Assembly: GCF_900101465.1 (NCBI RefSeq)
Contig: NZ_FMZM01000005.1
Coordinates: forward strand, 287,384-351,383
DNA from: Nocardioides lianchengensis
GTDB lineage: Bacteria; Actinomycetota; Actinomycetes; Propionibacteriales; Nocardioidaceae
DNA length: 64,000 bases
Direction: 5' to 3'
The first letter of the stretch is position 1, and every line of letters begins with the position of its first letter. Positions 17,427-28,515 of this stretch are shown here, one piece after another. The notes under the pieces are model-generated. The model was given only the letters and a program-made list of their open reading frames with translations. It made no database searches and had not been told where the DNA came from. A program made the translations under genes and the position numbers.

Positions 17427-18629
17427 GTGCCGTCGCATGCCCCCGCGATCCTGGTCCTCGAGGACGGTCGCACCTTCACCGGCGAGGCCTACGGCGCCCC
17501 CGGCGAGACCTTCGGCGAAGCGGTCTTCAACACCGGCATGACCGGCTACCAGGAGACGCTGACCGACCCGTCCTACCACCGCCAGGTGGTGGTGATGACC
17601 GCTCCTCACATCGGCAACACCGGCGTGAACGACGAGGATCCCGAGTCCTCCCGCATCTGGGTGGCCGGGTACGTCGTCCGCGACCCCGCCCGGGTGCCCA
17701 GCAACCACCGCAGCCGGCGCTCGCTCGATGACGAGCTGCGCGACCAGGGCGTCGTCGGCATCTCCGGCGTCGACACCCGCGCGCTCACCCGCCACCTGCG
17801 CGAGCGGGGCGCCATGCGCGTCGGCATCTCCAGCACCGAGACCGACCCCGCGGCGCTGCTCGACCGGGTCCGCGCGTCGGGTGAGATGGCCGGCTCCGAG
17901 CTGGCGACCGAGGTCTCCACGAGTGAGACGTACGTCGTCCCCGCGCACGGCGAGAAGCGGTTCACCGTGGCCGCGCTGGACCTCGGCATCAAGACCATGA
18001 CGCCCTACCGGATGGCCGAGCGCGGCATCGAGGTGCACGTGCTGCCCGCCGCCGCGACCCTCGACGACATCCTCGCGGTGCAGCCCGACGGGCTCTTCTA
18101 CTCCAACGGCCCCGGCGACCCGGCCGCGACCACGCAGCAGATCGAGGTCCTGCAGGGCGCGCTCGCGCGTGACCTGCCCTACTTCGGCATCTGCTTCGGC
18201 AACCAGCTCTTCGGCCGCGCGCTCGGCTTCGGCACCTACAAGCTGAAGTACGGCCACCGCGGCATCAACCAGCCGGTCCTGGACCGCACCACCGGCAAGG
18301 TCGAGGTCACCGCCCACAACCACGGCTTCGCGGTCGACGCCCCGCTCGACGCGCCCACCACCACGCCGTACGGCGTCGCGAGCGTCAGCCACGTCTGCCT
18401 CAACGACGACGTCGTCGAGGGCCTCGAGCTCCGGGCCTCGACCGGCTCGGCCACCGAGGTGGGGCGATTGAAGAGCTTCTCCGTCCAGTACCACCCCGAG
18501 GCCGCCGCCGGCCCGCACGACGCGGCGTACCTCTTCGACCGGTTCGTCGACCTGATGAGCGGTGCCCCGGTGGTTGAGGAGGTTGCGCAGCAACCGTCTC
18601 GAAACCCGGTGAGCCGAGAGGAAGCCTGA
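17427..18629 (+). CDS. carA: Carbamoyl-phosphate synthase small (glutaminase) subunit
   Basis: 400 residues. Hydrolyses glutamine and passes ammonia to CarB. The class I amidotransferase Cys is Cys256 in YFGICFGNQ, and the His/Glu pair is in QYHPEA (~356-358). GTG start at 17427 fits the AAGGAGG site of the PyrR leader. The last 19 residues, [19 protein letters not shown], do not belong to the fold; they are encoded by a hairpin repeat and its 3' flank, and RibD in this window ends in almost the same peptide. That flank also supplies GAGAGGAAG, the likely ribosome binding site of carB. Confidence 0.97.
   Translation: MPSHAPAILVLEDGRTFTGEAYGAPGETFGEAVFNTGMTGYQETLTDPSYHRQVVVMTAPHIGNTGVNDEDPESSRIWVAGYVVRDPARVPSNHRSRRSLDDELRDQGVVGISGVDTRALTRHLRERGAMRVGISSTETDPAALLDRVRASGEMAGSELATEVSTSETYVVPAHGEKRFTVAALDLGIKTMTPYRMAERGIEVHVLPAAATLDDILAVQPDGLFYSNGPGDPAATTQQIEVLQGALARDLPYFGICFGNQLFGRALGFGTYKLKYGHRGINQPVLDRTTGKVEVTAHNHGFAVDAPLDAPTTTPYGVASVSHVCLNDDVVEGLELRASTGSATEVGRLKSFSVQYHPEAAAGPHDAAYLFDRFVDLMSGAPVVEEVAQQPSRNPVSREEA
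18569..18606 (+). repeat. Hairpin repeat copy at the 3' end of carA
   Basis: GGTGGTTGAG ... CTCGAAACC with inner stem GGTTGC-GCA-GCAACC. It is translated as the CarA tail. The 3' flank (CCGGTGAGCCGAGAGG) is also conserved at the ribD copy and provides the ribosome binding site of the next gene. Confidence 0.85.
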
Positions 18630-18630
18630 G

Positions 18631-21945
<3,315 letters not shown>

Positions 21946-21955
21946 ACGCGACCGC

Positions 21956-21993
21956 GGTGGTTGAGGAGGTTGCGCAGCAACCGTCTCGAAACC
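21956..21993 (+). repeat. Hairpin repeat copy between carB and pyrD (forward)
   Basis: Same sequence as the carA copy in the core (GGTTGC-GCA-GCAACC) and ends (GGTGGTTGAG, CTCGAAACC). It lies 11 bp after the carB stop and forms an inverted pair with the copy at 22041-22077. Confidence 0.85.
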
Positions 21994-22040
21994 CCTCGTG
22001 CCGAGAGTCGGCCTCGATCGGGGTCGTCGTCCCTCTCACC

Positions 22041-22077
22041 GGGTTTCGAGACGGGACTTCGTCCCTCCTCGACCAGC
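22041..22077 (-). repeat. Hairpin repeat copy between carB and pyrD (reverse)
   Basis: On the minus strand it reads GCTGGTCGAG ... CTCGAAACCC with core GGGAC-GAA-GTCCC. Together with the forward copy at 21956 it fills the 145-bp carB-pyrD gap, the only sizeable gap in this operon; pyrD starts 14 bp after it. Confidence 0.8.
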
Positions 22078-22090
22078 GGGAGGCCAGGCC

Positions 22091-23116
22091 GTGACCGCCT
22101 ACGACGTGCTCTTCGACCGCGTCGCGACCCGGATCGACCCGGAGCGGGCCCACCACCTGGGCTTCCGGGCGATCCGGGCCGCCGGTCCGGTGCTGGCGCG
22201 CCGCAAGCAGCCCGGGGCGCCGGTGCACGCGCTGGGGCTGACCTTCCCCAACCGGCTCGGCCTGGCCGCGGGCTTCGACAAGAACGCGGTCGGGATCGAC
22301 GCGCTGGCCGCGCTCGGCTTCGGCCACGTCGAGGTCGGCACGGTCACCGGCGAGGGCCAGCCCGGCAACCCGACGCCGCGGCTGTTCCGGCTCACCGCCG
22401 ACCGGGCCGTGGTCAACCGGATGGGCTTCAACAACGACGGCGCCGAGGCGGTCGCCGCCCGGCTCGCGGTCCGGGGCCGCCGCCCCGGACCGGTCCTCGG
22501 CGTGAACATCGGCAAGACCAAGGTGGTGCCCGACGACGACCAGGCCGCGGTCGAGGCCGACTACGCCAAGAGCACCCGGCTGCTGGCGCCGCACGCCGAC
22601 TACCTGGTGGTCAACGTCAGCTCGCCGAACACCCCGGGCCTGCGCAACCTCCAGGCGGTCGAGAAGCTGCAGCCGCTGCTGGAGCACGTGCGTCGTACGG
22701 CGGACGAGGTGACCGCGGCGCGGGTGCCGCTGCTGGTCAAGATCGCGCCCGACCTGGCCGACGACGACGTGCTCGGCGTCGCCGACATGGCGCTGGCCAT
22801 CGGCCTCGACGGGATCATCGCCACCAACACCACGATCTCCCGGTCCGGACTGGCCAGCCCGGACGCCGAGGTCGAGGCCGTCGGCGCCGGCGGGCTGTCC
22901 GGCCGGCCGCTGACGGCCCGCTCGCTGGCGGTGCTTCGGCTGCTCCGCGGCCGGGTCGGCCCCGACCTGACGTTGGTCGGCGTCGGCGGCATCACCACCG
23001 TCGAGGACGCACGCGACCGGCTCGACGCCGGCGCGGACCTGCTCCAGGGCTACACGGCGTTCGTCTACGAGGGCCCGGGCTGGCCGCGCCGGATCCTGCG
23101 GGGCATCTCGGGATGA
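22091..23116 (+). CDS. pyrD: Class 2 (quinone-dependent) dihydroorotate dehydrogenase
   Basis: 341 residues. Oxidises dihydroorotate to orotate with FMN, passing electrons to the quinone pool at the membrane. The N-terminal helical extension (residues 1-40) is the class 2 membrane-contact region. Active-site [12 protein letters not shown] (175-186) has Ser178 as the class 2 catalytic base; [20 protein letters not shown] and LVGVGGITT are FMN or phosphate-loop segments. GTG start at 22091 after a short spacer with GGGAGG; the frame extends upstream through the repeats but that part is not conserved-looking. ATGA overlap with pyrK. Confidence 0.96.
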   Translation: MTAYDVLFDRVATRIDPERAHHLGFRAIRAAGPVLARRKQPGAPVHALGLTFPNRLGLAAGFDKNAVGIDALAALGFGHVEVGTVTGEGQPGNPTPRLFRLTADRAVVNRMGFNNDGAEAVAARLAVRGRRPGPVLGVNIGKTKVVPDDDQAAVEADYAKSTRLLAPHADYLVVNVSSPNTPGLRNLQAVEKLQPLLEHVRRTADEVTAARVPLLVKIAPDLADDDVLGVADMALAIGLDGIIATNTTISRSGLASPDAEVEAVGAGGLSGRPLTARSLAVLRLLRGRVGPDLTLVGVGGITTVEDARDRLDAGADLLQGYTAFVYEGPGWPRRILRGISG

Positions 23117-23916
23117 GCCTGCACGTCACCGGGGAGCTGCTCGACAGCAAGCGGGTGGGCGCCTACCGCCACCTCACCCTGGTGGCGCCGGGTGTCGCCG
23201 AGCGCTTCCGCCCGGGCACGTTCGTCGCGCTCACCCTGGCCGACTCGGCCCGGCTCGCGCGCCGGTCGTACTGGATCCACCAGGTCCGGCCGGTCGGCGG
23301 GTACGGGCCCGCGCTGCAGCTGGTCGTGGAGCCGATCGGCGTCGCCGGCACCTGGCTGGCCGGGCTGCCGGTCGGCTCGAAGGTCGGCCTCACCGGCCCG
23401 TTGGGGCGGCCGTTCGCGCTGCCCAAGGAGCCGGTCTCCTGCCTGCTCGTGGGCGAGGACGTCTCGGCCGCGCCATTGTTCCCGCTGGCCGAGCGGCTCC
23501 GCGAGCGCGGTTGCGCGGTGACCCTGCTGGTCGCCGGGCGCGACGAGGCCCACCTGCTGTCGGCCCTCGAGGCCCGGCGCTCGGCGCGCGCGGTCACCGT
23601 CGTCACCGCGGACGGGTCGGTGGGGCAGAAGGGGCGGGTCGCCGACGTCGTGGTCGAGACCCTGGCGCGCGCCCGCGCGGAGGTCGTGTACGCCGCCGGC
23701 CCCCACGAGACGCTGCACGCCGTGGCCGCCGCGGCCGAGGACCAGGGCGCCTGGAGTCAGACCGCGGTCGAGGTGACCCAGCCCTGCGCGACGGGTCTGT
23801 GCCACGGCTGCGCGCTGCCCGTCGTCGGCGAGGACGGCGTCTCCCGGACCGTGCGTGCGTGCACCGAGGGTCCGGTGGTCCGCGGCGACCGGGTCCGCTG
23901 GGGAGCGCTCGCATGA
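23113..23916 (+). CDS. pyrK: Dihydroorotate dehydrogenase electron-transfer subunit (PyrK)
   Basis: 267 residues: ferredoxin-reductase-like FAD domain ([23 protein letters not shown], with R-x-x-Y/S FAD motif), NAD-binding domain ([21 protein letters not shown]) and a C-terminal 2Fe-2S site with Cys225, Cys230, Cys233 and Cys250. PyrK normally carries electrons from the class 1B PyrD to NAD+. Here the neighbouring intact PyrD is class 2, which needs no PyrK, while the class 1B-like protein downstream lacks its catalytic motif. It may serve that protein or another oxidoreductase. Overlaps both neighbours by 4 bp. Confidence 0.88.
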   Translation: MSLHVTGELLDSKRVGAYRHLTLVAPGVAERFRPGTFVALTLADSARLARRSYWIHQVRPVGGYGPALQLVVEPIGVAGTWLAGLPVGSKVGLTGPLGRPFALPKEPVSCLLVGEDVSAAPLFPLAERLRERGCAVTLLVAGRDEAHLLSALEARRSARAVTVVTADGSVGQKGRVADVVVETLARARAEVVYAAGPHETLHAVAAAAEDQGAWSQTAVEVTQPCATGLCHGCALPVVGEDGVSRTVRACTEGPVVRGDRVRWGALA

Positions 23917-24710
23917 GCGTCTCGCTGGGCGCCCTGGAGCTGCCCGGACCCGTGCTGGTCGCCGCCGGCTGCGGCGGCACCGGCCGCGAGCTGGAGCCGT
24001 ACGTCGACCTGGCCACCCTGGGCGCCTTCGTCACCCGCTCGATCAGCCTCGACCCGCGGTCCGGTGCCGAGGCCCCTCGGGTCGTCGAGACCCCTTCCGG
24101 CCTGCTCCACGCCGAGCCGCCCAGCCCCGGCCTGGAGCCGTTCCTGGCCAGCGAGCTGCCCTGGCTGGTGCGCTCCGGCGCCCGCGTCGTCGTCTCCATC
24201 ACCGGCCGGAGCCTGGGGGAGCACACCGAGATCGCCCGCCGGCTCGGCCGCGCGCCCGGCCCGGTCGCGGTCGAGGTCGCCGTCAGCGGTGAGCCCTTCC
24301 ACGCGGCCAGCCTGGTCGCCGCCGTCGTCCGGGACCTGCCCCGCGGGCTCCCCGTGCTCGCCAAGCTCCGTCCCGACCCCCTCCGCGTCGTCGAGACCGC
24401 CCGGGGCGTCCTCGACGCCGGGGCCGCGGCCGTCGTCGTGGGCGACGCCCAGGCGGCCGCGCTGCCCGACGGCCGGCCCGCGGGCCTCTCCGGCCCGGCG
24501 ATCCGGCCGGTGGCCCTGCGCTGCGTCACCGAGGTGTGCGCCGCCCTCCCGGACGCTGCGGTGATCGGGGGCGGGGGCATCGCCACCACCGCCGACGCCC
24601 GCAGCTTCCTCGCCGCCGGGGCGCGGGCCATCCAGGTCGGCACCGCCCTGCTCCACGACCCCACCACCGCCGCGCGGATCGCGGCCGAGCTCGACCAGGA
24701 GACCCCATGA
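23913..24710 (+). CDS. Class 1B dihydroorotate dehydrogenase-like protein lacking the active-site motif
   Basis: 265-residue TIM-barrel protein resembling PyrDB: LAKLRPDPLRV with Lys151 in the usual K-L-x-P position, GLSGPAIRPVALR (191-203) and the phosphate loop VIGGGGIATTADARSFLAAGARAIQVGTAL. But the catalytic loop that reads S-C-P-N in class 1 enzymes reads S-G-E-P here (VAVSGEPF, 122-129), and the later N-T segment is VVVGDAQ. The base cysteine and the substrate-binding asparagines are thus missing, so ordinary dihydroorotate oxidation is unlikely. It could be a regulatory partner or act on another substrate together with PyrK. ATG start overlaps pyrK, end overlaps pyrF. Confidence 0.8.
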   Translation: MSVSLGALELPGPVLVAAGCGGTGRELEPYVDLATLGAFVTRSISLDPRSGAEAPRVVETPSGLLHAEPPSPGLEPFLASELPWLVRSGARVVVSITGRSLGEHTEIARRLGRAPGPVAVEVAVSGEPFHAASLVAAVVRDLPRGLPVLAKLRPDPLRVVETARGVLDAGAAAVVVGDAQAAALPDGRPAGLSGPAIRPVALRCVTEVCAALPDAAVIGGGGIATTADARSFLAAGARAIQVGTALLHDPTTAARIAAELDQETP

Positions 24711-25525
24711 GCCCCTTCGGCACCCGCCTGCACGCCGCCATCACCGACCGCGGCCCGTTCTGTGTCGGCATCGACCCGCACGCCGGGCTGCTGCACGAGT
24801 GGGGACTCGCCGACGACGTCGCCGGGCTGGAGCGGTTCGCGCTGACCGTCGTGGAGGCGGTGGCGCCGTACGCCTCGGTGGTGAAGCCGCAGTCGGCCTT
24901 CTACGAGCGCTTCGGGAGCCGTGGCGTCGCCGTCCTGGAACGGGTGGTCGCCGACTCCCGCGCGGCCGGCGCGCTGGTGCTGATGGACGTCAAGCGCGGC
25001 GACATCGGCTCCACCTCCCAGGCGTACGCCGACGCCTACCTCGACCCGGCCTCCCCGCTCGCCTCGGACGCGATCACCGCCAGCCCGTTCCTCGGCTTCG
25101 GGTCGCTGGACCCGATGATCGACACCGCGCGCACCCACGGGGCGGGCGTCTTCGTCCTCGCGCTCACCTCCAACAAGGAGGGTCCCGAGTTCCAGCACGC
25201 CCGCACCGACTCCGGCGCCACGGTGGCCGGCACCGTCCTCGACCACCTGCGCCGTCTCAACGCGGACGCCGATCCGCTCGGCAGCTTCGGCGCGGTCATC
25301 GGCGCCACCATCGGGGAGTCGGACGAGGACCTGGCCTTCAACGGCCCCGTCCTCGCCCCCGGGTACGGCGCCCAGGGCGGCACCACGGCCGACATCCGCC
25401 GGATCTTCGGCCCGGCCGCCGGTGCGGTGCTGGCCAGCTCCTCGCGCGAGGTGCTCCGGCTCGGCCCCGACACCGGTGCGATGCGCGACGCCGTACGACG
25501 GGCGAACGACGAGCTGACCGCGTAG
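24707..25525 (+). CDS. pyrF: Orotidine 5'-phosphate decarboxylase (type 2)
   Basis: 272 residues. Converts OMP to UMP, the last step of the pathway. The family's catalytic K/D cluster is in LMDVKRGDIGSTSQAYADAYL (~residues 89-109); FCVGIDPHAGLL is the N-terminal motif, and APGYGAQGGTTADI is the phosphate-binding loop. The length and TSQAYADAYL segment mark the longer type 2 group seen in actinobacteria. ATG start in an ATGA overlap; stops 4 bp before the convergent protease gene. Confidence 0.96.
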   Translation: MSPFGTRLHAAITDRGPFCVGIDPHAGLLHEWGLADDVAGLERFALTVVEAVAPYASVVKPQSAFYERFGSRGVAVLERVVADSRAAGALVLMDVKRGDIGSTSQAYADAYLDPASPLASDAITASPFLGFGSLDPMIDTARTHGAGVFVLALTSNKEGPEFQHARTDSGATVAGTVLDHLRRLNADADPLGSFGAVIGATIGESDEDLAFNGPVLAPGYGAQGGTTADIRRIFGPAAGAVLASSSREVLRLGPDTGAMRDAVRRANDELTA

Positions 25526-25529
25526 CCGC

Positions 25530-26648
25530 TCAGCGGTACCAGTCGGCCCGGCGACGCAGAGCGGCGTCGAGGAAGGGACGCAGCTCGCCGTCGATGGCCG
25601 CGACGCGTTCGGCGTCCAGGACGATGGTGCCGGGGGAGGGCGGCAGGCTACGCTGCAGGCGCAGGCGCTCACCGGTCGGCGGATGGGTGCGGTCGATGCC
25701 GCTGCGCTCGCCGGAGGCGAGCAGGGCCTCCGCGTGGTCGCGCTCGTCGAGGGCAGTCACGCGAGCGCGGATCTCGACGGCCAGGTCGGGACGCCGCGGG
25801 TCGACGGCGGCCCGGTTGGCGGCCCGGTCGATCACGTCGGCCGCGAGCATGAGCTCCAGCACCTCGATCGTCGCGGGCGTGCCGGCCACGACGGCCGACT
25901 CGAGATCGGCCAGCAGCTCGGCACGCCGGGAGGCGGCCGAGTTGACCCACCCGAGCACCCGGAGCGAGCCGGTCGACGCCATCCGCATCGGCCAGAGGGC
26001 GACGGTGGCGATGATCGGGGTGTGGCCGAGGTTCGACGCGCGTTCCTCGCCGGGGGATGAGGCGTCGGCCCATGTCTGCAGGGTGGCGAGCGCGGTGCCG
26101 ACGTACCGGCCGTGCACGACGTCGCGCCGAGCGAAGTGCCCGAGCTCGTGGCCGAGCAGCGCGATCCGGGCCTGCGGACCGAGCGCCACCCACAGCGGGG
26201 CGCCGAGGACGAGGGTCCGGGTCCGCAGCCCGCTGCGGCGGGCGTAGGCGTTGGTGTCCTCGTCGATGCCGAGGTACGTCGGGGGCCGCGTGCCGAGCGC
26301 GCCCGCCACCTCGGCGACGAGGTCGGTGAGGACCGGGGCCGCCTCGGGTGTCACCTCGTCGGCGCCGTCGCGGTGGGGCCGCCGGACGAGGAGCAGCACG
26401 GGCAGCAGCAGGACGATCCCGGCGAGGCGCTGGACGAGGTTGTCGCCCGCCACCACCAGGCCGACGCCGCCGGCGAGCAGGGTGAGCACCGAGAGGTGGA
26501 CGACCGTGGCCAGCGCCAGGGCGATGATGGCGGCCGGCGGCGGCACGGCCCTGGACGAAGGCGTCGACAGGCGGTCGACGGTCCGTCGGTCGAGGACGGC
26601 GGCGACGCGGGCGTCGACCCTCTCGCGCAGGCGCTGGTGCTCGGCCAC
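25530..26648 (-). CDS. M48-family membrane metalloprotease (HtpX/Ste24-like)
   Basis: 372 residues. Two hydrophobic stretches (~residues 38-58 and ~66-88) near the N-terminus. Zinc motif H-E-x-x-H in LLGHELGHFARRD, and the third ligand Glu probably in SRRAELLADLESAV. TYLGIDEDTNAYARRSGLRTRTLVLGAPL is the family's beta-sheet region before the motif. Such proteases degrade or process membrane proteins. Divergent from the lipoprotein gene, which starts 34 bp away, so the promoters share that gap. Confidence 0.85.
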   Translation of the reverse strand: MAEHQRLRERVDARVAAVLDRRTVDRLSTPSSRAVPPPAAIIALALATVVHLSVLTLLAGGVGLVVAGDNLVQRLAGIVLLLPVLLLVRRPHRDGADEVTPEAAPVLTDLVAEVAGALGTRPPTYLGIDEDTNAYARRSGLRTRTLVLGAPLWVALGPQARIALLGHELGHFARRDVVHGRYVGTALATLQTWADASSPGEERASNLGHTPIIATVALWPMRMASTGSLRVLGWVNSAASRRAELLADLESAVVAGTPATIEVLELMLAADVIDRAANRAAVDPRRPDLAVEIRARVTALDERDHAEALLASGERSGIDRTHPPTGERLRLQRSLPPSPGTIVLDAERVAAIDGELRPFLDAALRRRADWYR

Positions 26649-26667
26649 CCGAGGAGCCTAGGGAACG

Positions 26668-26673
26668 TAGGGT
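26668..26673 (+). promoter_or_regulatory. -10 element for the lipoprotein gene, leaderless arrangement
   Basis: TAGGGT ends 8 bases before the ATG at 26682, so transcription would start at or next to the start codon. No ribosome binding site is seen. No clear -35. Confidence 0.55.
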
Positions 26674-26681
26674 CCCGGGAC

Positions 26682-27155
26682 ATGGGGAACCACAGGATCG
26701 GACGTGCACGACGTCGCGCCCGGAGCGGGGTGGCACTGCTGGCGCTGGTCCTGCTCCCGCTGACGGCCTGTGCCGGGGATCCTGCGGAGGACTACTGCGC
26801 CACGGTGCAGGAGCACCAGGAGGAGCTCACCGAGATCGTCGCCGCCGGCGGCCCGACCGCGCTGCTCGGGGCCCTGGACGCCTTCCGCGACCTGCAGGAG
26901 CAGGCCCCCGGCGACATCCGTGACGAGTGGCAGCAGGTGGTCGGGCGGCTCGACGACCTGGAGGAGGCGCTGGAGGACGCCGACGTCGACCCTCAGACGT
27001 ACGACGCCGCCGAGCCGCCGGACGACCTGTCCGCTGCGGACCGGTCCCGGATCGCCGCCGCGGGCCGGGCCCTGGTCGCCCCGGAGACCGCCGACGCGCT
27101 CGAGGCCCTGCAGCAGCAGGCACGTGACGTGTGCAAGACACCTCTCACCCTGTAG
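26682..27155 (+). CDS. Predicted lipoprotein, unknown function
   Basis: 157 residues. N-terminal charged region, hydrophobic core (VALLALVLLPL) and lipobox LTAC with the lipidated Cys at ~residue 30. The mature part is acidic and helical (EDYCATVQEHQEEL ... DLQEQAPGDIRDEWQQVV) with two cysteines (DYCAT, DVCKT) that could form a disulfide between N- and C-termini. Helical acidic lipoproteins of this kind are common in Nocardioides-like genomes but no function is known to me. The ATG at 26682 is chosen for the signal peptide and the leaderless -10. Confidence 0.8.
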   Translation: MGNHRIGRARRRARSGVALLALVLLPLTACAGDPAEDYCATVQEHQEELTEIVAAGGPTALLGALDAFRDLQEQAPGDIRDEWQQVVGRLDDLEEALEDADVDPQTYDAAEPPDDLSAADRSRIAAAGRALVAPETADALEALQQQARDVCKTPLTL

Positions 27156-27165
27156 GACATCGGGT

Positions 27166-27177
27166 AGAACATGTTCT
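27166..27177. promoter_or_regulatory. 12-bp palindrome upstream of mihF
   Basis: AGAACATGTTCT is a perfect palindrome lying 11 bp upstream of the proposed mihF -35. It is AT-rich compared with its surroundings, as an operator would be. The regulator is unknown. Confidence 0.45.
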
Positions 27178-27188
27178 CGTTGCCGCGA

Positions 27189-27218
27189 TTGCCGCTCGCC
27201 GCGGGTTCTGACTAGATT
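27189..27218 (+). promoter_or_regulatory. Probable mihF promoter
   Basis: TTGCCG (27189-27194), 18-bp spacer, TAGATT (27213-27218); the start codon is 39 bases further. It probably drives mihF, gmk, rpoZ and perhaps coaBC. Confidence 0.55.
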
Positions 27219-27257
27219 GACCTCTCACGCCGCCCCCCTCACGAAGGACCCGCTCAC

Positions 27258-27584
27258 GTGGCACTGCCCCCACTCACCCCCGAACAGCGTCAGGCGGCTC
27301 TCGAGAAGGCCGCAGCATCCCGGCGGGAGCGGGCCGAGGTCAAGAACCGGCTGAAGAACTCCGGCGCCTCGATCGTCGACGTGCTGCGCCAGGGCCAGAC
27401 CAACGAGGTCGTCGGCAAGATGCGGGTCGTCGACCTGCTCCAGTCGATGCCCGGGCTCGGCAAGGTCCGCGCACGCCAGGTCATGGAGCGGCTCGGGATC
27501 GCCGAGAGCCGCCGGGTCCGCGGGCTCGGGGCCAAGCAGGTCGCGGCCCTCGAGGCCGAGTTCGCCCCGCGCGACGACACGTGA
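27258..27584 (+). CDS. mihF: Integration host factor, actinobacterial type (mIHF)
   Basis: 108 residues. A long N-terminal helix (residues ~5-40, [20 protein letters not shown]) and a helix-two-turn-helix core ([25 protein letters not shown]), which contacts DNA in mycobacterial and Streptomyces sIHF. It bends DNA, organises the nucleoid and is essential in mycobacteria. The GTG start lies 4 bp before gmk overlap at the other end; mihF-gmk-rpoZ is a conserved actinobacterial order. Confidence 0.96.
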   Translation: MALPPLTPEQRQAALEKAAASRRERAEVKNRLKNSGASIVDVLRQGQTNEVVGKMRVVDLLQSMPGLGKVRARQVMERLGIAESRRVRGLGAKQVAALEAEFAPRDDT

Positions 27585-28156
27585 GCCGCTCGCGCCTCGT
27601 CGTACTCGCCGGCCCGACGGCCGTCGGCAAGGGGAGCGTGGCGGCCGCCGTGCGCGCCGCCCACCCCGAGGTCTGGATCTCGGTCTCGGCGACGACCCGC
27701 CCGCCGCGCCCCGGGGAGGAGAACGGCGTCCACTACTGGTTCGTCTCCGACGAGGAGTTCGACCGGATGGTCGCCGAGGACGACCTGCTCGAATGGGCGG
27801 TCGTCCACAAGGCGGCCCGCTACGGCACCCCGCGGCAGCCGGTCGAGCTCGCCCTGGCCTCCGGGCACCCGGCCATGCTGGAGATCGACCTCCAGGGTGC
27901 GCGCCAGGTGCGCGAGACGATGGCGGACGCGCTGTTCGTCTTCCTGAAGCCTCCGTCGTGGGACGAGCTCGTGCGCCGGCTGGTCGGCCGGGGCACCGAG
28001 ACGGAGGAGGAGCGCGAGCGGCGGCTCGTCACCGCTCGCGACGAGCTGGCCGCCGAGCCGGAGTTCGACGTGACCATCGTCAACCACGAGATTCACGCTG
28101 CCGCTGAGGAGTTGGTAGCCTTGATGGTGCAATCCCCAACTGATCGTGAGGCGTAA
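27581..28156 (+). CDS. gmk: Guanylate kinase
   Basis: 191 residues. Phosphorylates GMP to [30 protein letters not shown] is the GMP-binding region and LLEWAVVH follows; [13 protein letters not shown] is the lid with catalytic arginines. The P-loop reads GPTAVGKGS, i.e. G-K-G-S as in adenylate kinases, instead of the G-K-S/T usual in guanylate kinases. GTG start overlaps mihF by 4 bp. Confidence 0.96.
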   Translation: MSRSRLVVLAGPTAVGKGSVAAAVRAAHPEVWISVSATTRPPRPGEENGVHYWFVSDEEFDRMVAEDDLLEWAVVHKAARYGTPRQPVELALASGHPAMLEIDLQGARQVRETMADALFVFLKPPSWDELVRRLVGRGTETEEERERRLVTARDELAAEPEFDVTIVNHEIHAAAEELVALMVQSPTDREA

Positions 28157-28160
28157 CCGC

Positions 28161-28490
28161 GTGTCTTCTCCGAACATCGCCGCCGAGGGTGTCACCAACC
28201 CCTCGATCGACGACCTGCTGACCAAGACGGACAGCAAGTACAAGCTGGTGCTCTACAGCGCCAAGCGCGCCCGCCAGATCAACGCCTACTACTCCCAGCT
28301 CGGTGAGGGCCTCCTCGAGTACGTCGGCCCGCTCGTGGACACCCACGTCCAGGAGAAGCCGCTCTCGATCGCGCTCCGCGAGATCAACGACGACCTGCTG
28401 ACCTGCGAGGACGTCGACCCGGCCGAGCTCGCGGCCGAGGAGGCCGCGGCCAAGGCCGCCGCCGCCGACGCGTTCCCCGCGAGCGAGTAG
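28161..28490 (+). CDS. rpoZ: DNA-directed RNA polymerase omega subunit
   Basis: 109 residues. Small subunit that supports assembly of the beta' subunit. Family segments [32 protein letters not shown] and [11 protein letters not shown], then an Ala/Glu-rich tail. The GTG at 28161 is chosen over the in-frame GTG at 28146 because it gives the standard start MSSPNIA and leaves GAGGCG upstream. Confidence 0.96.
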   Translation: MSSPNIAAEGVTNPSIDDLLTKTDSKYKLVLYSAKRARQINAYYSQLGEGLLEYVGPLVDTHVQEKPLSIALREINDDLLTCEDVDPAELAAEEAAAKAAAADAFPASE

Positions 28491-28515
28491 TTCGCTGAGC
28501 ACCAGCTCCGACCAC

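Noticed and set aside
27166..27177. LexA/SOS box upstream of mihF
   Set aside because: AGAACATGTTCT has GAAC and GTTC only 2 bp apart; the actinobacterial LexA site has 4 bp between them.
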